Assembly (NCBI GenBank): GCA_020852755.1
Contig: JADZAF010000143.1
Location: 1-64,000, forward strand
Direction: 5' to 3'
Origin: Bryobacterales bacterium
GTDB lineage: Bacteria > Acidobacteriota > Terriglobia > Bryobacterales > Bryobacteraceae
Length of the DNA stretch: 64,000 nt
In this document: positions 18,376 to 33,504 of the stretch, in pieces
Layout: the number at the start of each line of letters is the position of its first letter
Numbering within the stretch: the stretch's first letter is position 1
Program-made: the position numbers and the translations under genes
The notes under the pieces: generated by a model
Database searches by the model: none
The model's input: only the letters and a program-made list of their open reading frames with translations
Told to the model about the DNA's origin: nothing

Positions 18376-18636
18376 TCAGGACGGTTGGGCGGGATCGGGG
18401 GGAGAAGCGGCGTCCGCGAGAGGAGCGCGGTTGAGCGCGCGTGAGGGGCGAAGGAGAAACCCGTGTTCCGGCGGAGAGTCGTCCTCCGGGCGGGTGGTGC
18501 GCCAGCGCTTGCCGCAAGCCCGGCAGAAGTAGACGGCCCACTCGAAGGCCCGCTCCCAGCCGCGCCGTGGAGTCCTCATCACGTCGCTGGAACCACACTT
18601 CCTGCAAATCAGGTTCTTCTTCAACCGGCACCTCAT
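18376..18636 (-). CDS. Small zinc-ribbon protein
   Basis: 86 residues from the ATG at 18636 (MRCRLKKN). Two CxxC pairs (CRKCGSSDV and CRACGKRW) about 28 residues apart frame a basic/aromatic stretch (RTPRRGWERAFEWAVYF), giving a classic zinc ribbon. The C-terminal 30 residues are Pro/Ala/Arg-rich and look disordered. Short proteins of this kind are common in Acidobacteria and are usually of unknown function. No strong Shine-Dalgarno sequence is visible, and the frame stays open upstream for another 65 codons, so the start is uncertain. Confidence 0.5.
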   Translation of the reverse strand: MRCRLKKNLICRKCGSSDVMRTPRRGWERAFEWAVYFCRACGKRWRTTRPEDDSPPEHGFLLRPSRALNRAPLADAASPPDPAQPS

Positions 18637-18964
18637 ATCGAGAATAAATGCTGGGAGGCGGTTGGGCAATCGAACTTTAGTTCTATTGGTCCGGCAGCGC
18701 CGTTTCCGAACCTCTGCCTTTGCCCGCTTTTCCAGCCGGGAACGGGAAGAACCTGCAGACCGCCCGCGGCCGGAGGGTCGTACTCCGGGGGTTCCGTGGC
18801 TTGCGGCGTCCGGCGAACCGCGAGGGAACATCCGGCCGTTCCCGCTCCGGTCGCGGTTCGGAAGCTGCGTTGCCCGGGTTCGATGAACTTGGGCAGGCCG
18901 CGGGTCCGCGGGTCGCCTCCGTTCGCGGCTCGGTGCGGCGGGTCCGGCTTGCCCAGGCAGCCGG
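18637..18964. other. 328-bp intergenic region after rpoD
   Basis: Spacer between the end of rpoD (18965) and the zinc-ribbon gene. It is very GC-rich with many short CCGC/GCGG repeats. I see no RNA gene, no clear promoter and no clear T-tract terminator. Confidence 0.5.
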
Positions 18965-20650
<1,686 letters not shown>

Positions 20651-20733
20651 CGCGGACCCCGTCGTCGCACGACACCTGAGACTTTTCCCCGCTATTGTAC
20701 ACCAAGGATTCTCGACATAATCCTCATCTTCTG

Positions 20734-22506
20734 TTACTGCCTCTGTTTCTGGTACTCCTTTCCCGGAAGCCAGTCCGATTTCAACCGTGAAACCTCCTCC
20801 GCCAGGCGCATGGCCTCTTCCAGATTCCCCCCCCGTTCGGCCTGTTTGAGCTGGGCCTGCAGCGACGCAATCCGGGCCTCGTAGGCAGCTTTCCTCATCC
20901 TGTCCAGGCATCGAATTCCATTCTCTAGTGAGAGAATTTCCTCGTTCGTTTCACCGGACAGCGCCGCGGATGCCAGTAATTCGCGGTCGTTTTCCTCCAG
21001 CCGCGCGTCCAGCGCCGCGAAACTCACCGAACCGCCGGACGCTTCCAGCGCGAACAGCGCCCGGAAGATACGCCGCGTGGCAAACTGCTCCACCGCCTGC
21101 GCGGACTGTAACTCCGGAATCAGGCGCCGGCGGGCCTCGGCGTCCACCAGCAGCAGGTTCAACAGGATCTTCTCGTCGATCCGCAGGGTGTCTTTGACCG
21201 CTGCCAGCCGCTTCTCACTCCGCTCGGCGGCGGCCTTCCGGAAATTCTCCAGCACCAGACCGGAATCCACCCCCAGGTAGCCGGCCACATCGTTGGCCAC
21301 GGCCACGCGCTCGATCTTGTCGCCCAGGCTCTGCACCGCGGGCAGCAGGAACTGGAAGGCCGCCACCCGGCCCTCGGCGCTCCGCATGTCGAACTTGGTG
21401 CGCGCCCGGTCGGCCAGCCAGTAGAAGTAATTCTTGGCCTGGTCCAGGCGCGCCCGGTAGGTCTCCGCGCCGTGCTGCCTGCAGTATTCGTCCGGATCCA
21501 AACCGTCTTCCAGATCCACGACACGCACGTGCATGCCTTCTTCCAGCAGCAGCTGGATATGCCGTTCGGCCGCGCTGGCGCCGGCCGCGTCCGGATCGAA
21601 GTTGACGATGATATTGGAACAGTGCCGCCGGATCGACTGTACCTGCTGGGGGCGGAGCGCGGTGCCGCAGCTCGCCACCACCTCCTTCACCCCCGCCGCG
21701 AACACTCCCACCACATCCATGTAGCCTTCCACCAGCACCACCCGCCCGTTCTTCCTCGCCGCCTCTTTGGCCCGGTGCAGGTTGTAAAGCACGTAGCTCT
21801 TCCTGTAGATCGGCGTTTCCGGGGAATTTATGTACTTCGGCTCGTCGCCTGCCGCCAGGGCCCGCGCGCCGAACGCGATCGGCTTGCCGGATTCGTTGTG
21901 GATGGGGAACATCAGGCGGTTGCGGAAGTAATCGTAGAAGCCTCCGCTGTCGCGCCGCCGGACCAGCCCGGAAGCCTCCATCTGCTCCGCGCTGAAGCCC
22001 TGCTTCTCGAAAAGCCGCACCAGGGTCTGGCCGGAGCCGTCGGCGTAGCCCAGGGCGAACTGCTGGATCATTTCCGGCGACACGCCGCGCCGCGCCAGGT
22101 AGCCGCGGCTCTCCGAGCCCGCGGGCCCGGCCAGGTTGGCCTGAAAGGTCCTCTCGGCCAGCTCGTGCATCTGGTGGATGGCCGCGCGGAGCCGGGTGTC
22201 CGGGTCGCTGTACTCGGAGCGCTTCGGCATGGGGATGCCGTGCTGCTCGGCCAGCTGCTTCAAGGCTTCGTAGAAGCTGAGCCCGTCGATCTCCATCACG
22301 AACTTCAGCACGTCGCCGCCCATCCCGCAGCCGAAGCACTTGAAATACTGGTGGGTCGCGTTCACCGAGAAGGAGGGGGTCTTCTCGTTATGGAAAGGGC
22401 ACAGCCCCGTGTAGCGGCCGCTGGAACCCATGCGCCGCAACCGCACCCGCTCGCCGATCACACTCACGATGTCGATCGACGACTTCAGCTGCTCGACGAA
22501 GTCCAT
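20734..22506 (-). CDS. dnaG: DNA primase DnaG
   Basis: 590 residues. The N-terminal CHC2 zinc finger is in [17 protein letters not shown] followed by [11 protein letters not shown]. The TOPRIM domain contains [13 protein letters not shown] and FDPDAAG, which bind the catalytic Mg ions. A C-terminal helical region for helicase contact is present. It makes RNA primers for replication at the fork. It is followed by rpoD in the same direction. Confidence 0.97.
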   Translation of the reverse strand: MDFVEQLKSSIDIVSVIGERVRLRRMGSSGRYTGLCPFHNEKTPSFSVNATHQYFKCFGCGMGGDVLKFVMEIDGLSFYEALKQLAEQHGIPMPKRSEYSDPDTRLRAAIHQMHELAERTFQANLAGPAGSESRGYLARRGVSPEMIQQFALGYADGSGQTLVRLFEKQGFSAEQMEASGLVRRRDSGGFYDYFRNRLMFPIHNESGKPIAFGARALAAGDEPKYINSPETPIYRKSYVLYNLHRAKEAARKNGRVVLVEGYMDVVGVFAAGVKEVVASCGTALRPQQVQSIRRHCSNIIVNFDPDAAGASAAERHIQLLLEEGMHVRVVDLEDGLDPDEYCRQHGAETYRARLDQAKNYFYWLADRARTKFDMRSAEGRVAAFQFLLPAVQSLGDKIERVAVANDVAGYLGVDSGLVLENFRKAAAERSEKRLAAVKDTLRIDEKILLNLLLVDAEARRRLIPELQSAQAVEQFATRRIFRALFALEASGGSVSFAALDARLEENDRELLASAALSGETNEEILSLENGIRCLDRMRKAAYEARIASLQAQLKQAERGGNLEEAMRLAEEVSRLKSDWLPGKEYQKQRQ

Positions 22507-22524
22507 GTGCCGTGATTCGCCCCT

Positions 22525-22530
22525 ATTATC
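22525..22530 (-). promoter_or_regulatory. Candidate -10 of dnaG-rpoD
   Basis: The minus strand has GATAAT with a weak TTTAAC -35 candidate 17 nt upstream, and the dnaG ATG lies 18 nt downstream. The -35 candidate overlaps the stop codon of the S9 peptidase gene, so the 42-bp gap may hold an internal promoter of the longer operon. Confidence 0.35.
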
Positions 22531-22548
22531 GCGCTCCCGGATCGCCCG

Positions 22549-24624
22549 TTAAAGGCCCAGGTAGCGGGCCAGCCAGGCATGCACTTCCCGGTAGAAAAAG
22601 CGGCTGTCCTCGCCGCGCAGGATCCAGTGGTTGGCCTCCGGAAACACGATCAGCCGGCTGGGCACCCGCAGGCGCTGCAGCACGCTCCAGTTCTCCAGCG
22701 TCTGGTTGAGCGGCACCCGGTAGTCTTTCTCCCCCACCGTCAGCAGAATGGGCGTCCGGAAGTTCCCGGCGAACCGGATGGGGTTCTGCTCGCGCCATAC
22801 CTTGCCCTGCTCCCAGACCGGACCGCCGCTTTGCACTTCGCGGTGGTAGATGGTGTCGCTGGTGCCCCATTGCGATTCCAGGTTGATGAGCCCGGCGTGG
22901 CTGATGAGGCACTTGTAGCGCGTGGTGGTGGCTTGCAGCCAGTTGGCGAGATGGCCTCCGTAGCTGGCCCCGCCCGCCGCCTGTCTCGCCCCGTCGATGA
23001 ACGGGAAGCGGCGGATGGCTTCGTCGGCCGCTTCGTTGACCTCCTCGCCCGGGCCCTTGAGCGGATCGAACTGGATCTCCTGCGCGAACTTCTCCCCGTA
23101 CCCGGTCGAGCCGGTGTAGTTGGTCAGCAGCACCACGTAGCCGGGGGCCGCCAGCAGGTGATAGTTCCAGCGCAGCACGAACTGGTCGGTCCACATGCTG
23201 GCCGGGCCGCCGTGGATCAGCGCCAGCAGCGGATACTTGCGGTTCTCGTCGAAGTTGGGCGGCAGCGCCAGCAGGCTATGGATGCGCTTGCCGCGCCTGG
23301 AAGTGAACCAGAACGATCGCAGGGGCTGCCAGTCGATGGCGGCGAGACGTTCGGCATTGAAATCGCTCAAGGCCCGGTGGTTCTTCGCTTCCAGATCGAA
23401 GCGGATTACCTCGGGCGGATGGATGGCGCTCTGCCAGTTCCCAACCAGCGTCGGGGCCCCCGCCTTGACGGCGCTGGAAAGGCCCGAATAAGCCCCCCTC
23501 TCGACCTCGAAAACCAGGCGCGTCTCGCCCCCGCCGGCGGGCACGGAGAAGAGCTTGGAGTGGCCGTGTTCTTCAGCCGTGAGGAAAATCGTGGCGCTGT
23601 CCGGAGAGAAATCGAAATCGGCTGCCGCCCGGTCGAATCCCGGAGACAGCAGCACGGGCTCTCCGGACGCCGGCCAGCCGATCCGCGCCAGCCGCGAGAG
23701 GTTGTACACTTTCCCGTTGTTCTTCTCGACCAGGCAGTACAGGGCCTTGCCGTCGGGGGAGAAGACCGGCCGCGAGTGGCTGTCGCTCCCCGAGGTGAGA
23801 GCTTCCGGCTCGCCGCCCCTCACGGACACCTGGTAGAGATGCGTCACCACGTCGGCATACGCGGCCCGGTTGCGGGTGGTGGTGGCGGCAAACACGATCG
23901 ACTGCCCGCCGGGCGCCCAGGCCGCGCGCAATTCCTCTCCCGCAAGCGTGGACGTCCCGGCAAAACCGGGTTCGGAAACCAGCTGGCTGCCCGCCAGCAG
24001 GTCCCGGGCCTGGCTCCCTGCTTCGAGCGATTGAACGAACAGGTGGGTCTGGCTGTCGTCCAGCCACTTGTCCCAATAGCGTATCGGGAAGCCGTCGTAG
24101 ACCCGCGCGCTGTACTTGCGCGCTTTGCGTTCGGCCGCGATCTTCCTGTTGGCCTCGTCGTTCCCCGCGCCGGGATAAACCGTACTGGAGAACAGCAGCG
24201 AGTTTCCGTCCGGACTGAACTGGGGGGAGCGCGCGCCGGTGGAAAGCGAGGTCACCGGCGCGGCTTCACCGCCCCGGGCGATATCCAGCAGGTACACCTG
24301 GCTGGTCTCGTCGTTTTCCCGCTTCGCCGAGAAGGCGATGCGGCTGCTGTCCGGGCTCCAGGCGATGCCGCTCTCCTCTCCCTTGGTGAAAGTGATGCGG
24401 CGCGGCCTGGCGCTTCCATCCGCCGGCGCCAGCCAGAGGTCCGTGGACTGCTCCTTCGCATCGTAGGAGGGATCGGTCACCGGAAAGACCACCCAGCGCC
24501 CGTCAGGGCTGATGACAGGCGCTCCCACCCGCTTCATCAGCCACATGGCTTCATGCGTGATGGGGCTCCTGGCGGGAACAGTACCGCCGAACAGGGCGAT
24601 AGCGAGAAAAATGCGGGCCGTCAT
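22549..24624 (-). CDS. Secreted S9-family (prolyl oligopeptidase-type) peptidase
   Basis: 691 residues with a short N-terminal signal (MTARIFLAIALFGGTVPA). Residues ~35-400 form a TolB/DPP-IV-like beta-propeller with repeated SPDG/SPDS motifs. The C-terminal alpha/beta-hydrolase domain has the nucleophile elbow GGASYGGH, an Asp in TVGEKDYRVP and a His in FPEANHWIL, giving a complete Ser-Asp-His triad. It should cleave short peptides in the periplasm, as dipeptidyl/acylaminoacyl-peptidases do. The gene is 5 nt after the thioredoxin-like gene and 42 nt before dnaG. Confidence 0.9.
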   Translation of the reverse strand: MTARIFLAIALFGGTVPARSPITHEAMWLMKRVGAPVISPDGRWVVFPVTDPSYDAKEQSTDLWLAPADGSARPRRITFTKGEESGIAWSPDSSRIAFSAKRENDETSQVYLLDIARGGEAAPVTSLSTGARSPQFSPDGNSLLFSSTVYPGAGNDEANRKIAAERKARKYSARVYDGFPIRYWDKWLDDSQTHLFVQSLEAGSQARDLLAGSQLVSEPGFAGTSTLAGEELRAAWAPGGQSIVFAATTTRNRAAYADVVTHLYQVSVRGGEPEALTSGSDSHSRPVFSPDGKALYCLVEKNNGKVYNLSRLARIGWPASGEPVLLSPGFDRAAADFDFSPDSATIFLTAEEHGHSKLFSVPAGGGETRLVFEVERGAYSGLSSAVKAGAPTLVGNWQSAIHPPEVIRFDLEAKNHRALSDFNAERLAAIDWQPLRSFWFTSRRGKRIHSLLALPPNFDENRKYPLLALIHGGPASMWTDQFVLRWNYHLLAAPGYVVLLTNYTGSTGYGEKFAQEIQFDPLKGPGEEVNEAADEAIRRFPFIDGARQAAGGASYGGHLANWLQATTTRYKCLISHAGLINLESQWGTSDTIYHREVQSGGPVWEQGKVWREQNPIRFAGNFRTPILLTVGEKDYRVPLNQTLENWSVLQRLRVPSRLIVFPEANHWILRGEDSRFFYREVHAWLARYLGL

Positions 24625-24629
24625 GGAGA

Positions 24630-25169
24630 TTACCGTTTGGACTTGGATGCCGGAGCCTGCTTCAGCATGCGGTCCAGCTCTGCGAACAGCGCCTTTCCCT
24701 CAAAGATCTGCCGGGTGGCTTCCGAGTACCCGTAATCGTTCCGGATCATGCCCTGTTCATCGATGATGAAAAGGTGCGGCACCTCGATCCGCGAGTTCTG
24801 CGGCGTCGCCTTCAAGTAAGATGCCGTCACCTGGCCGCAATCGAACAGGATCGGGTTGGTGATCTTCTTCTCCGCGATGTATTTGGCCACCGTGGTTTGG
24901 TTGTCCGGCGGAATCACGATCGAAAGCACCTGTACCCGGCCCTTGTATCTGCGGGCCGCTTCCTCCAGGACTCCGGACAACTGCTGGCAGTGCGGGCAGG
25001 TGGTCAGCATGATGTCCACCAGCAGGATCTTGCCCCGGTAGTCCTGGGGATCGTGATAGCGGGTGAGAGTGGAATCCAGAAGAGCGAAGCCCGGTGCGCG
25101 CCGGCCGGACAGTTCTCCGGCGCCGGACAGCGACACTACGGACAGGCATAGAGCGAGAAGGAAACGCAT
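24630..25169 (-). CDS. Secreted thioredoxin-like (TlpA/redoxin) protein
   Basis: 179 residues with a Sec signal peptide. A TlpA-type fold is indicated by the redox motif C58-P-H-C61 at the end of the first strand (TTCPHC), a cis-proline region (IEVPHLFIIDEQG) and overall length. It probably reduces disulfides or supports cytochrome c maturation or peroxide removal in the periplasm. It lies 6 nt after mtnA and 5 nt before the S9 peptidase. Confidence 0.85.
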   Translation of the reverse strand: MRFLLALCLSVVSLSGAGELSGRRAPGFALLDSTLTRYHDPQDYRGKILLVDIMLTTCPHCQQLSGVLEEAARRYKGRVQVLSIVIPPDNQTTVAKYIAEKKITNPILFDCGQVTASYLKATPQNSRIEVPHLFIIDEQGMIRNDYGYSEATRQIFEGKALFAELDRMLKQAPASKSKR

Positions 25170-25175
25170 TTGGTT

Positions 25176-26197
<1,022 letters not shown>

Positions 26198-26204
<7 letters not shown>

Positions 26205-26971
26205 GACTTGGGCAAATCCTTCCCTTGCAGAAAATATCCGGTGAACAAAACGAAATTGTAGGCGGCGTGCATGACCGTGGCGGCCAGCGTGGAGCCGGAG
26301 TAGTGGCGCATCCAGCCGAAAGCCGCCCCCGCGCAGGTGATCAGCAGGCCGTGGCGCCACGACCAGGCGTACTCTTCCAGGTGCAGCAGGCCGAACGGCA
26401 GCGCCGCCAGCCAGATGCCCGCCAGCGGCCCGAGCGACCGCGCCAGCAGCGGCTGCACGAATCCCCGGAAGGCCAGTTCTTCGGCCAGGGGGCCGAGAGT
26501 CACCGACACGAACCCGATGAGCAGCACGGCGCTGCGAGTGGAAAGCAGCTCCTTCAAAGGGGTCTGTGTGTCGGGCGTGCGCAGCAGACTGCCCAGCAGA
26601 GCCACGGCTACCGCCAGCCCGAGTCCGTATGCGGCGGCGGCGCCCAGGCTCACGCGCGAGGGAACAAACCCCAGAGCGCGCCAGAACGGGCGGCCGTATT
26701 GAATCCGCAGCTGCAGGTAGAGCGCGGCGAACAGGAACAGGTAGCCCAGAAACTGGGCGGGCACCAGTTCCAGCGCCCGCGCGTGCGACTGGATGCCGGC
26801 CAGGGTGAACAGGCCGCGCATCAGCAGGGCGCCCAGCAGCAGCGCAGGCACGGCGGCGGCAATGAACAGAACCAGGTCGTGGTAGCCCCAGAACGCTTCT
26901 CCCGGCCGGGGCTCCCCGGAAGGCAGGGAAGTGCCGCCGGGCCCGAAGCCGGGCCGCTCTTCGAAGTTCAT
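26198..26971 (-). CDS. CPBP-family intramembrane glutamic protease
   Basis: 257 residues with about seven hydrophobic segments. The CPBP (CAAX protease/Rce1-like) catalytic motif is [12 protein letters not shown] in the fifth/sixth segment, and the second conserved motif is the His/Asn pair in [12 protein letters not shown]. These enzymes cleave membrane proteins or prenylated peptides; the bacterial substrates are mostly unknown. It overlaps the 319-aa unknown protein by 4 nt and mtnA by 7 nt. Confidence 0.87.
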
Positions 26972-27923
26972 TCGCCGCGCTCCGCCAATACCGCGGCCAG
27001 CAGCGGGATCATCAGTTCATGATGCCCGGTGAGGCTGACGCCCAGGCCTCCCGAGCCGGCGTGCGGCCGCTCCACTACGTTCACCCTGGGCCGGTAGTGC
27101 TGCAGGAAATCCAGATTCACGGTCGTGAAACCGGTGAGCGGGCGTCCCAGGTTGCGCACCGCGGAGACGGCCTTCAGAAAAACCTCCGGCAGCACCACGG
27201 CGGAGCCGGCGTTCAGGTAGACCCCGCCGTCGTGCAATCCGGCAACCAGCGAACAGAACAGGCGGAAGTCGCGATGCCCCGCGCTGCCGATGGCCGCCGG
27301 GTTGACGGCCGGGTGGGTGTGCGGTGTATCCGTCCCCATGGCCACGTGAACGCTGACCGGGATCGAGGCCCGGTAGGCTTGCAGCAGCAGGCTCGAAGCA
27401 GCGAAGCGCCGGTCCGCCAGCGCCTCCAGGCGCCGTCCCAGCGCTTCCCCGATTCCCAGCGACTCCCGGTCTCCGGATTCGATGGCCCGGTTCATCTCGC
27501 AGCCCGTCTCCTCGGCCGTCCCGAAGCGCCCGCCGGGCAAAGCCGCCTCCACGTCTTCGCTCGTGTGGCCGGCCAGGGCGATCTCGAAATCGTGGATCGC
27601 CGCCGCTCCGTTCATGGCGAACGCGCTGGCGTAGCCGCGCTCCATCAGGTCCGCCAGCACGGGCGCCAGGCCGCACTTGATCACGTGGCCGCCCAGGCCC
27701 CAGATCACCGGCTTTCCCCTGGCGCGCGCGGCCATAAGGGCGTCCACCACGGTGCGAAAGCCGTCCGCGGCCAGCAGGCGGGGCAGGCTGTCCAGCCAGG
27801 AGCCGAGGCCCGAGCCCTTCGTGTACAGTCGTGCGAAATGCTCCACGCGGACCTTCCCGCCGCGCGCGCCGAGAGGAACGGTGTGCAAAGAGGTGAGGTC
27901 GAGCGGCTCAACCGGATATCGGC

Positions 27924-27927
<4 letters not shown>
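26968..27927 (-). CDS. Conserved unknown protein, possibly deoxyhypusine-synthase-fold
   Basis: 319 residues with no signal peptide and no membrane segment. The sequence is rich in strongly conserved-looking motifs: [64 protein letters not shown] and [13 protein letters not shown]. Gly-rich loops followed by a Lys, together with clustered His residues, suggest a nucleotide-binding enzyme, and the arrangement is vaguely like deoxyhypusine synthase. I recognise it as a widespread uncharacterised family but cannot assign a reaction. It overlaps uvrA and the CPBP protease gene by 4 nt each. Confidence 0.75.
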
Positions 27928-30686
<2,759 letters not shown>

Positions 30687-30748
30687 AGTGGAGTTCGGCG
30701 GGGAGGAGCCAATCTTCTATTTTCCCACGGTTAGCATGGGGAAAACCG

Positions 30749-30777
30749 GTCCGGCGGCGGCGCTCCCGCCGCCGGAC
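30749..30777 (-). terminator. Intrinsic terminator-like hairpin after iorB
   Basis: A perfect 12-bp inverted repeat (GTCCGGCGGCGG and its complement) with a 5-nt loop lies 18 nt after the iorB-like stop codon. On the minus strand it is followed within a few bases by TTTT, consistent with rho-independent termination before uvrA. Confidence 0.7.
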
Positions 30778-30795
30778 GAATCCGCGCCGCTGTGC

Positions 30796-32868
30796 CTAAG
30801 CCACCGCCAGCGCCTGCCGCACGCGCTCCGGCGTCATGGGCAGCCGGCGGATCCGCGCCCGGGTGGCGTCGCAGATGGCGTTGGCGATCACCGCTCCCAT
30901 GGTCACGATGGGCGGCTCGCCGCAGCCCGAGGCCGGAGTTTCCGGATTGTCGATCAACACCGCTTCGATGCGGGGCAGCCAGGAGAAGCGCGGAATTTCG
31001 TAGCTGTCGAAGTTGCGCTCCAGCACCTCTCCGTTCCGGAAATGCACCTCTTCGCTCAGCGCGTATCCCAGGCCCATGGTGATGCTGCCTTCGATCTGCT
31101 GGCGCGATCCGTCCGGGCTGACCACTACTCCCTGGTCCTGCGCGCACACCACGCGCTCCACACGCGCCTTGCCGGTCCGGCTGTCCACCGCCACTTCGGC
31201 CATGGTGGCCACATAAGTGCCGAGGTAAATGGCGCATGCCACTCCCGCGCCGCCGCCCGGCCTCTTGCGGGGCTTCCAGCCGAACTGTCTGGCCGCCGCT
31301 TCCAAAACCCGGCGCATGCGCTTGTCGCTCAGGTGGCGCAGGCGGAATTCTAGCGGATCGGCGCCCGCTTTCGCCGCCAGAATGTCGATGTGCGACTCGC
31401 GCGCGAAGGTGTTCGTGTTGACCGAGGGCGCCCGCCACGGCCCGACCGCGAAGGGGTGCAGGCCCGCGGGGTTGCCCCCGCCCCAGCCGCCCGAGGACAC
31501 GGTCCGCTGGTGCGGGATGTCGTAGAACTGCTTCGCCTCGCGGTCTCCCGCGCAGAAGACGTGGTAGTCCCACAGGGCGATCCTCCCGGCGCCGGTGAGG
31601 CCGGAGCGGATCCGGACCACGGCCGCGGGCCGGAAGGTGTCGTAGAAGAATTCCTCGGCGCGGTCCCACACCACCTGCACCGGCCTGCCGGTGACTCTGG
31701 CCAGGCGCGCGGCCTCCAACGCCTGGCGCGAGGCGCTCTTGCCCCCAAACCCGCCGCCCACGTAGGGAGTGATCACCCGCACGTTTTCGGGCGGGAACTG
31801 CAGCGCCTGGGCGATCTGCTGCCGCAGGGAAAACGGCGTTTGCGTGCTTGCCCAAACCGTGGCCTTCCCGTTTTCAACCACGGCCGTCGCGGAATGGGTC
31901 TCCAGCGCGGCATGCGCGACATAGCTGTTGAAATAGGTCTCCTCGATGAGACCGGCCGCCAGCCTCTCCCCTTCCGCAAGGCTTCCGCTTTCCCCTACGA
32001 CCTGGCCCGGCGGCGCGGCTTTCAGCAAGTGATCGAATACGGTCCGGTCGTCGACCGAGGGCCGGGGCGGCTCGTACCGGGCGCGAACCAGGGCCAGCGC
32101 CCGGTCGGCAAGGTCGCGATGCGCGTGCAGCACGGCCAGCAGCTCGCCGTCCCGCACCACCTGCGCTCCGGCCCTCTCCGCGGCGCTGGTGTCGGCGCTC
32201 GTCAGCGCAGCGCCGTGTGCCGGCGGCCGGAGAACGCGGGCGTGCAGCAAACCCGGCAAACGGAAATCCCCGGCATAGCGGGCCCGCCCGGTCACCTTGT
32301 CAATCGCGTCCTTGCGCCGCGGCGACTGCCCGGCGACGCGGAACGCCGCGGGAGATTTGACCGGCTGCCTGCCCAGGCGGCGCTCGATGCGTTTGCCCTG
32401 AACCAGCTCGGCGTAGCTTACGCGCGCTGACCCCTGGCCCGTCACGACACCGGTCTCTACGTGCAGCTTTTCCACCGGGGTCTTCAGGCGCTCGGAGGCC
32501 ATCTGCAGGAGTACGGCCCGCGCCTCCGCCGCCGCGGCCCGCAGCACGGGACCGAACTGCCGTATGCTCAGCGAGCCGAACGTGCCCATATCCCAGGGGC
32601 AGCGGCCGGTATCGCCCATCACCATGTCCACCGAGTCGAGGGCGACGTCGAGTTCGTCGGCCAGCAATTGCGCCAGGGCGGTCATCGAACCCTGCCCGAG
32701 TTCCACTTTTCCTACCAGGCAGGCGACCCGTCCGTCCGCTCCGATGTGGAGGTAGGCGTTGAAATCGTCCGGGTATCCCTGGAACGCTTCCACCGGAGCG
32801 GAGGGCAGCAGAAGCAACAGGCCCGGCCCGGCCAGGAAATCGCGGCGGCTGAGGTCGTCCGGCTTCAT
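30796..32868 (-). CDS. IorB-like molybdenum hydroxylase large subunit (aldehyde/xanthine dehydrogenase superfamily)
   Basis: 690 residues from the ATG at 32868. The N-terminus (LSRRDFLAGPGLLLLL) is a Tat signal, normal for the isoquinoline 1-oxidoreductase IorB subfamily. Cofactor-binding motifs are VGKVELGQGSMTALAQ, TPYVGGGFGGKSA and the catalytic Glu in GCGEPPIVTMGA. It forms a complex with the [2Fe-2S] subunit encoded just upstream, overlapping it by 4 nt. No FAD subunit is encoded nearby, so electrons probably pass to a periplasmic or membrane cytochrome. The substrate is an aldehyde or N-heterocycle that cannot be predicted. Confidence 0.88.
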   Translation of the reverse strand: MKPDDLSRRDFLAGPGLLLLLPSAPVEAFQGYPDDFNAYLHIGADGRVACLVGKVELGQGSMTALAQLLADELDVALDSVDMVMGDTGRCPWDMGTFGSLSIRQFGPVLRAAAAEARAVLLQMASERLKTPVEKLHVETGVVTGQGSARVSYAELVQGKRIERRLGRQPVKSPAAFRVAGQSPRRKDAIDKVTGRARYAGDFRLPGLLHARVLRPPAHGAALTSADTSAAERAGAQVVRDGELLAVLHAHRDLADRALALVRARYEPPRPSVDDRTVFDHLLKAAPPGQVVGESGSLAEGERLAAGLIEETYFNSYVAHAALETHSATAVVENGKATVWASTQTPFSLRQQIAQALQFPPENVRVITPYVGGGFGGKSASRQALEAARLARVTGRPVQVVWDRAEEFFYDTFRPAAVVRIRSGLTGAGRIALWDYHVFCAGDREAKQFYDIPHQRTVSSGGWGGGNPAGLHPFAVGPWRAPSVNTNTFARESHIDILAAKAGADPLEFRLRHLSDKRMRRVLEAAARQFGWKPRKRPGGGAGVACAIYLGTYVATMAEVAVDSRTGKARVERVVCAQDQGVVVSPDGSRQQIEGSITMGLGYALSEEVHFRNGEVLERNFDSYEIPRFSWLPRIEAVLIDNPETPASGCGEPPIVTMGAVIANAICDATRARIRRLPMTPERVRQALAVA

Positions 32869-33344
32869 CGCGCGCCTCCTTTCATGACGGCCGCGGCTTC
32901 CTCGATGGCGGCGATGATGCGCGTGTGCGGGCCGCAGCGGCAGAGGTGGTCGTCCATGTGGCGTACGATCTGGTCGCGCGAGGGGAGCGGCGTCTTCAGC
33001 AGCAGCGCGCAGGCGTTGAGGATCATGCCCGGCGTGCAGAAACCGCACTGGAACGCATGGTGCTTCAGGAACGCTTCCTGGATGGGATGCAGCCGGCCGC
33101 CGCTGCCGAGGCCTTCTATGGTGATGACCTGCTTGCCGGCCGCGTCCTTGAGCGGGAGGGCGCAGGACCGCACCGCTTCCCGGTCCACCAGCACGGCGCA
33201 CGCGCCGCAGTGGCCCTCACCGCAGCCGAACTTGGTTCCGGTCAGGCCCAGGTCCTCGCGCAGCACCCACAACAGCATGCGCTCGTCGTCGGTGGTGACC
33301 TGCGCGGGTTTGCCGTTCAGCGTGAAAGATATGGTTCGCTGCAT
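32865..33344 (-). CDS. IorA-like [2Fe-2S] small subunit
   Basis: 159 residues from the ATG at 33344 (MQRTISFTLNGKPAQV), which matches the usual family start; a GTG 33 nt upstream is less likely. The plant-type ferredoxin cluster is in KFGCGEGHCGACAVLVD with a distal Cys in RSCALPL; the second cluster uses FQCGFCTPGMI and HLCRCGPHTRI. It carries electrons from the molybdenum centre of the large subunit. The protein has no signal and is presumably co-exported with the Tat-tagged large subunit. Confidence 0.93.
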   Translation of the reverse strand: MQRTISFTLNGKPAQVTTDDERMLLWVLREDLGLTGTKFGCGEGHCGACAVLVDREAVRSCALPLKDAAGKQVITIEGLGSGGRLHPIQEAFLKHHAFQCGFCTPGMILNACALLLKTPLPSRDQIVRHMDDHLCRCGPHTRIIAAIEEAAAVMKGGAR

Positions 33345-33450
33345 CGATTTCAGATCCCAATCACTGAAATCGTACACCGCCGGCCGCCGGTGCGCAGCAG
33401 GACCGGCGCCGCAGGATTCCCGGTGGTATCGCCGCCGCCCGGGTCCAAGA

Positions 33451-33501
33451 ATTAAACGGTCGATTGAGACGAGTGATTAAAACGACTGATTCAAACGGGC
33501 G
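33451..33501. repeat. Four-copy 12/13-bp tandem repeat
   Basis: Four adjacent units are ATTAAACGGTCG, ATTGAGACGAGTG, ATTAAAACGACTG and ATTCAAACGGGCG, with consensus ATTNARACGRSTG. The array is unusually AT-rich for this genome and sits between the YceI stop codon and the iorA-like gene, about 107-157 bp before the latter. It looks like an iterated protein-binding site. Confidence 0.65.
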
Positions 33502-33504
33502 TTC

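Noticed and set aside
18637-18964. Possible tRNA or small RNA in the spacer after rpoD
   Set aside because: A CCCGGGTTCGATG stretch is suggestive, but no matching stems exist on either strand.
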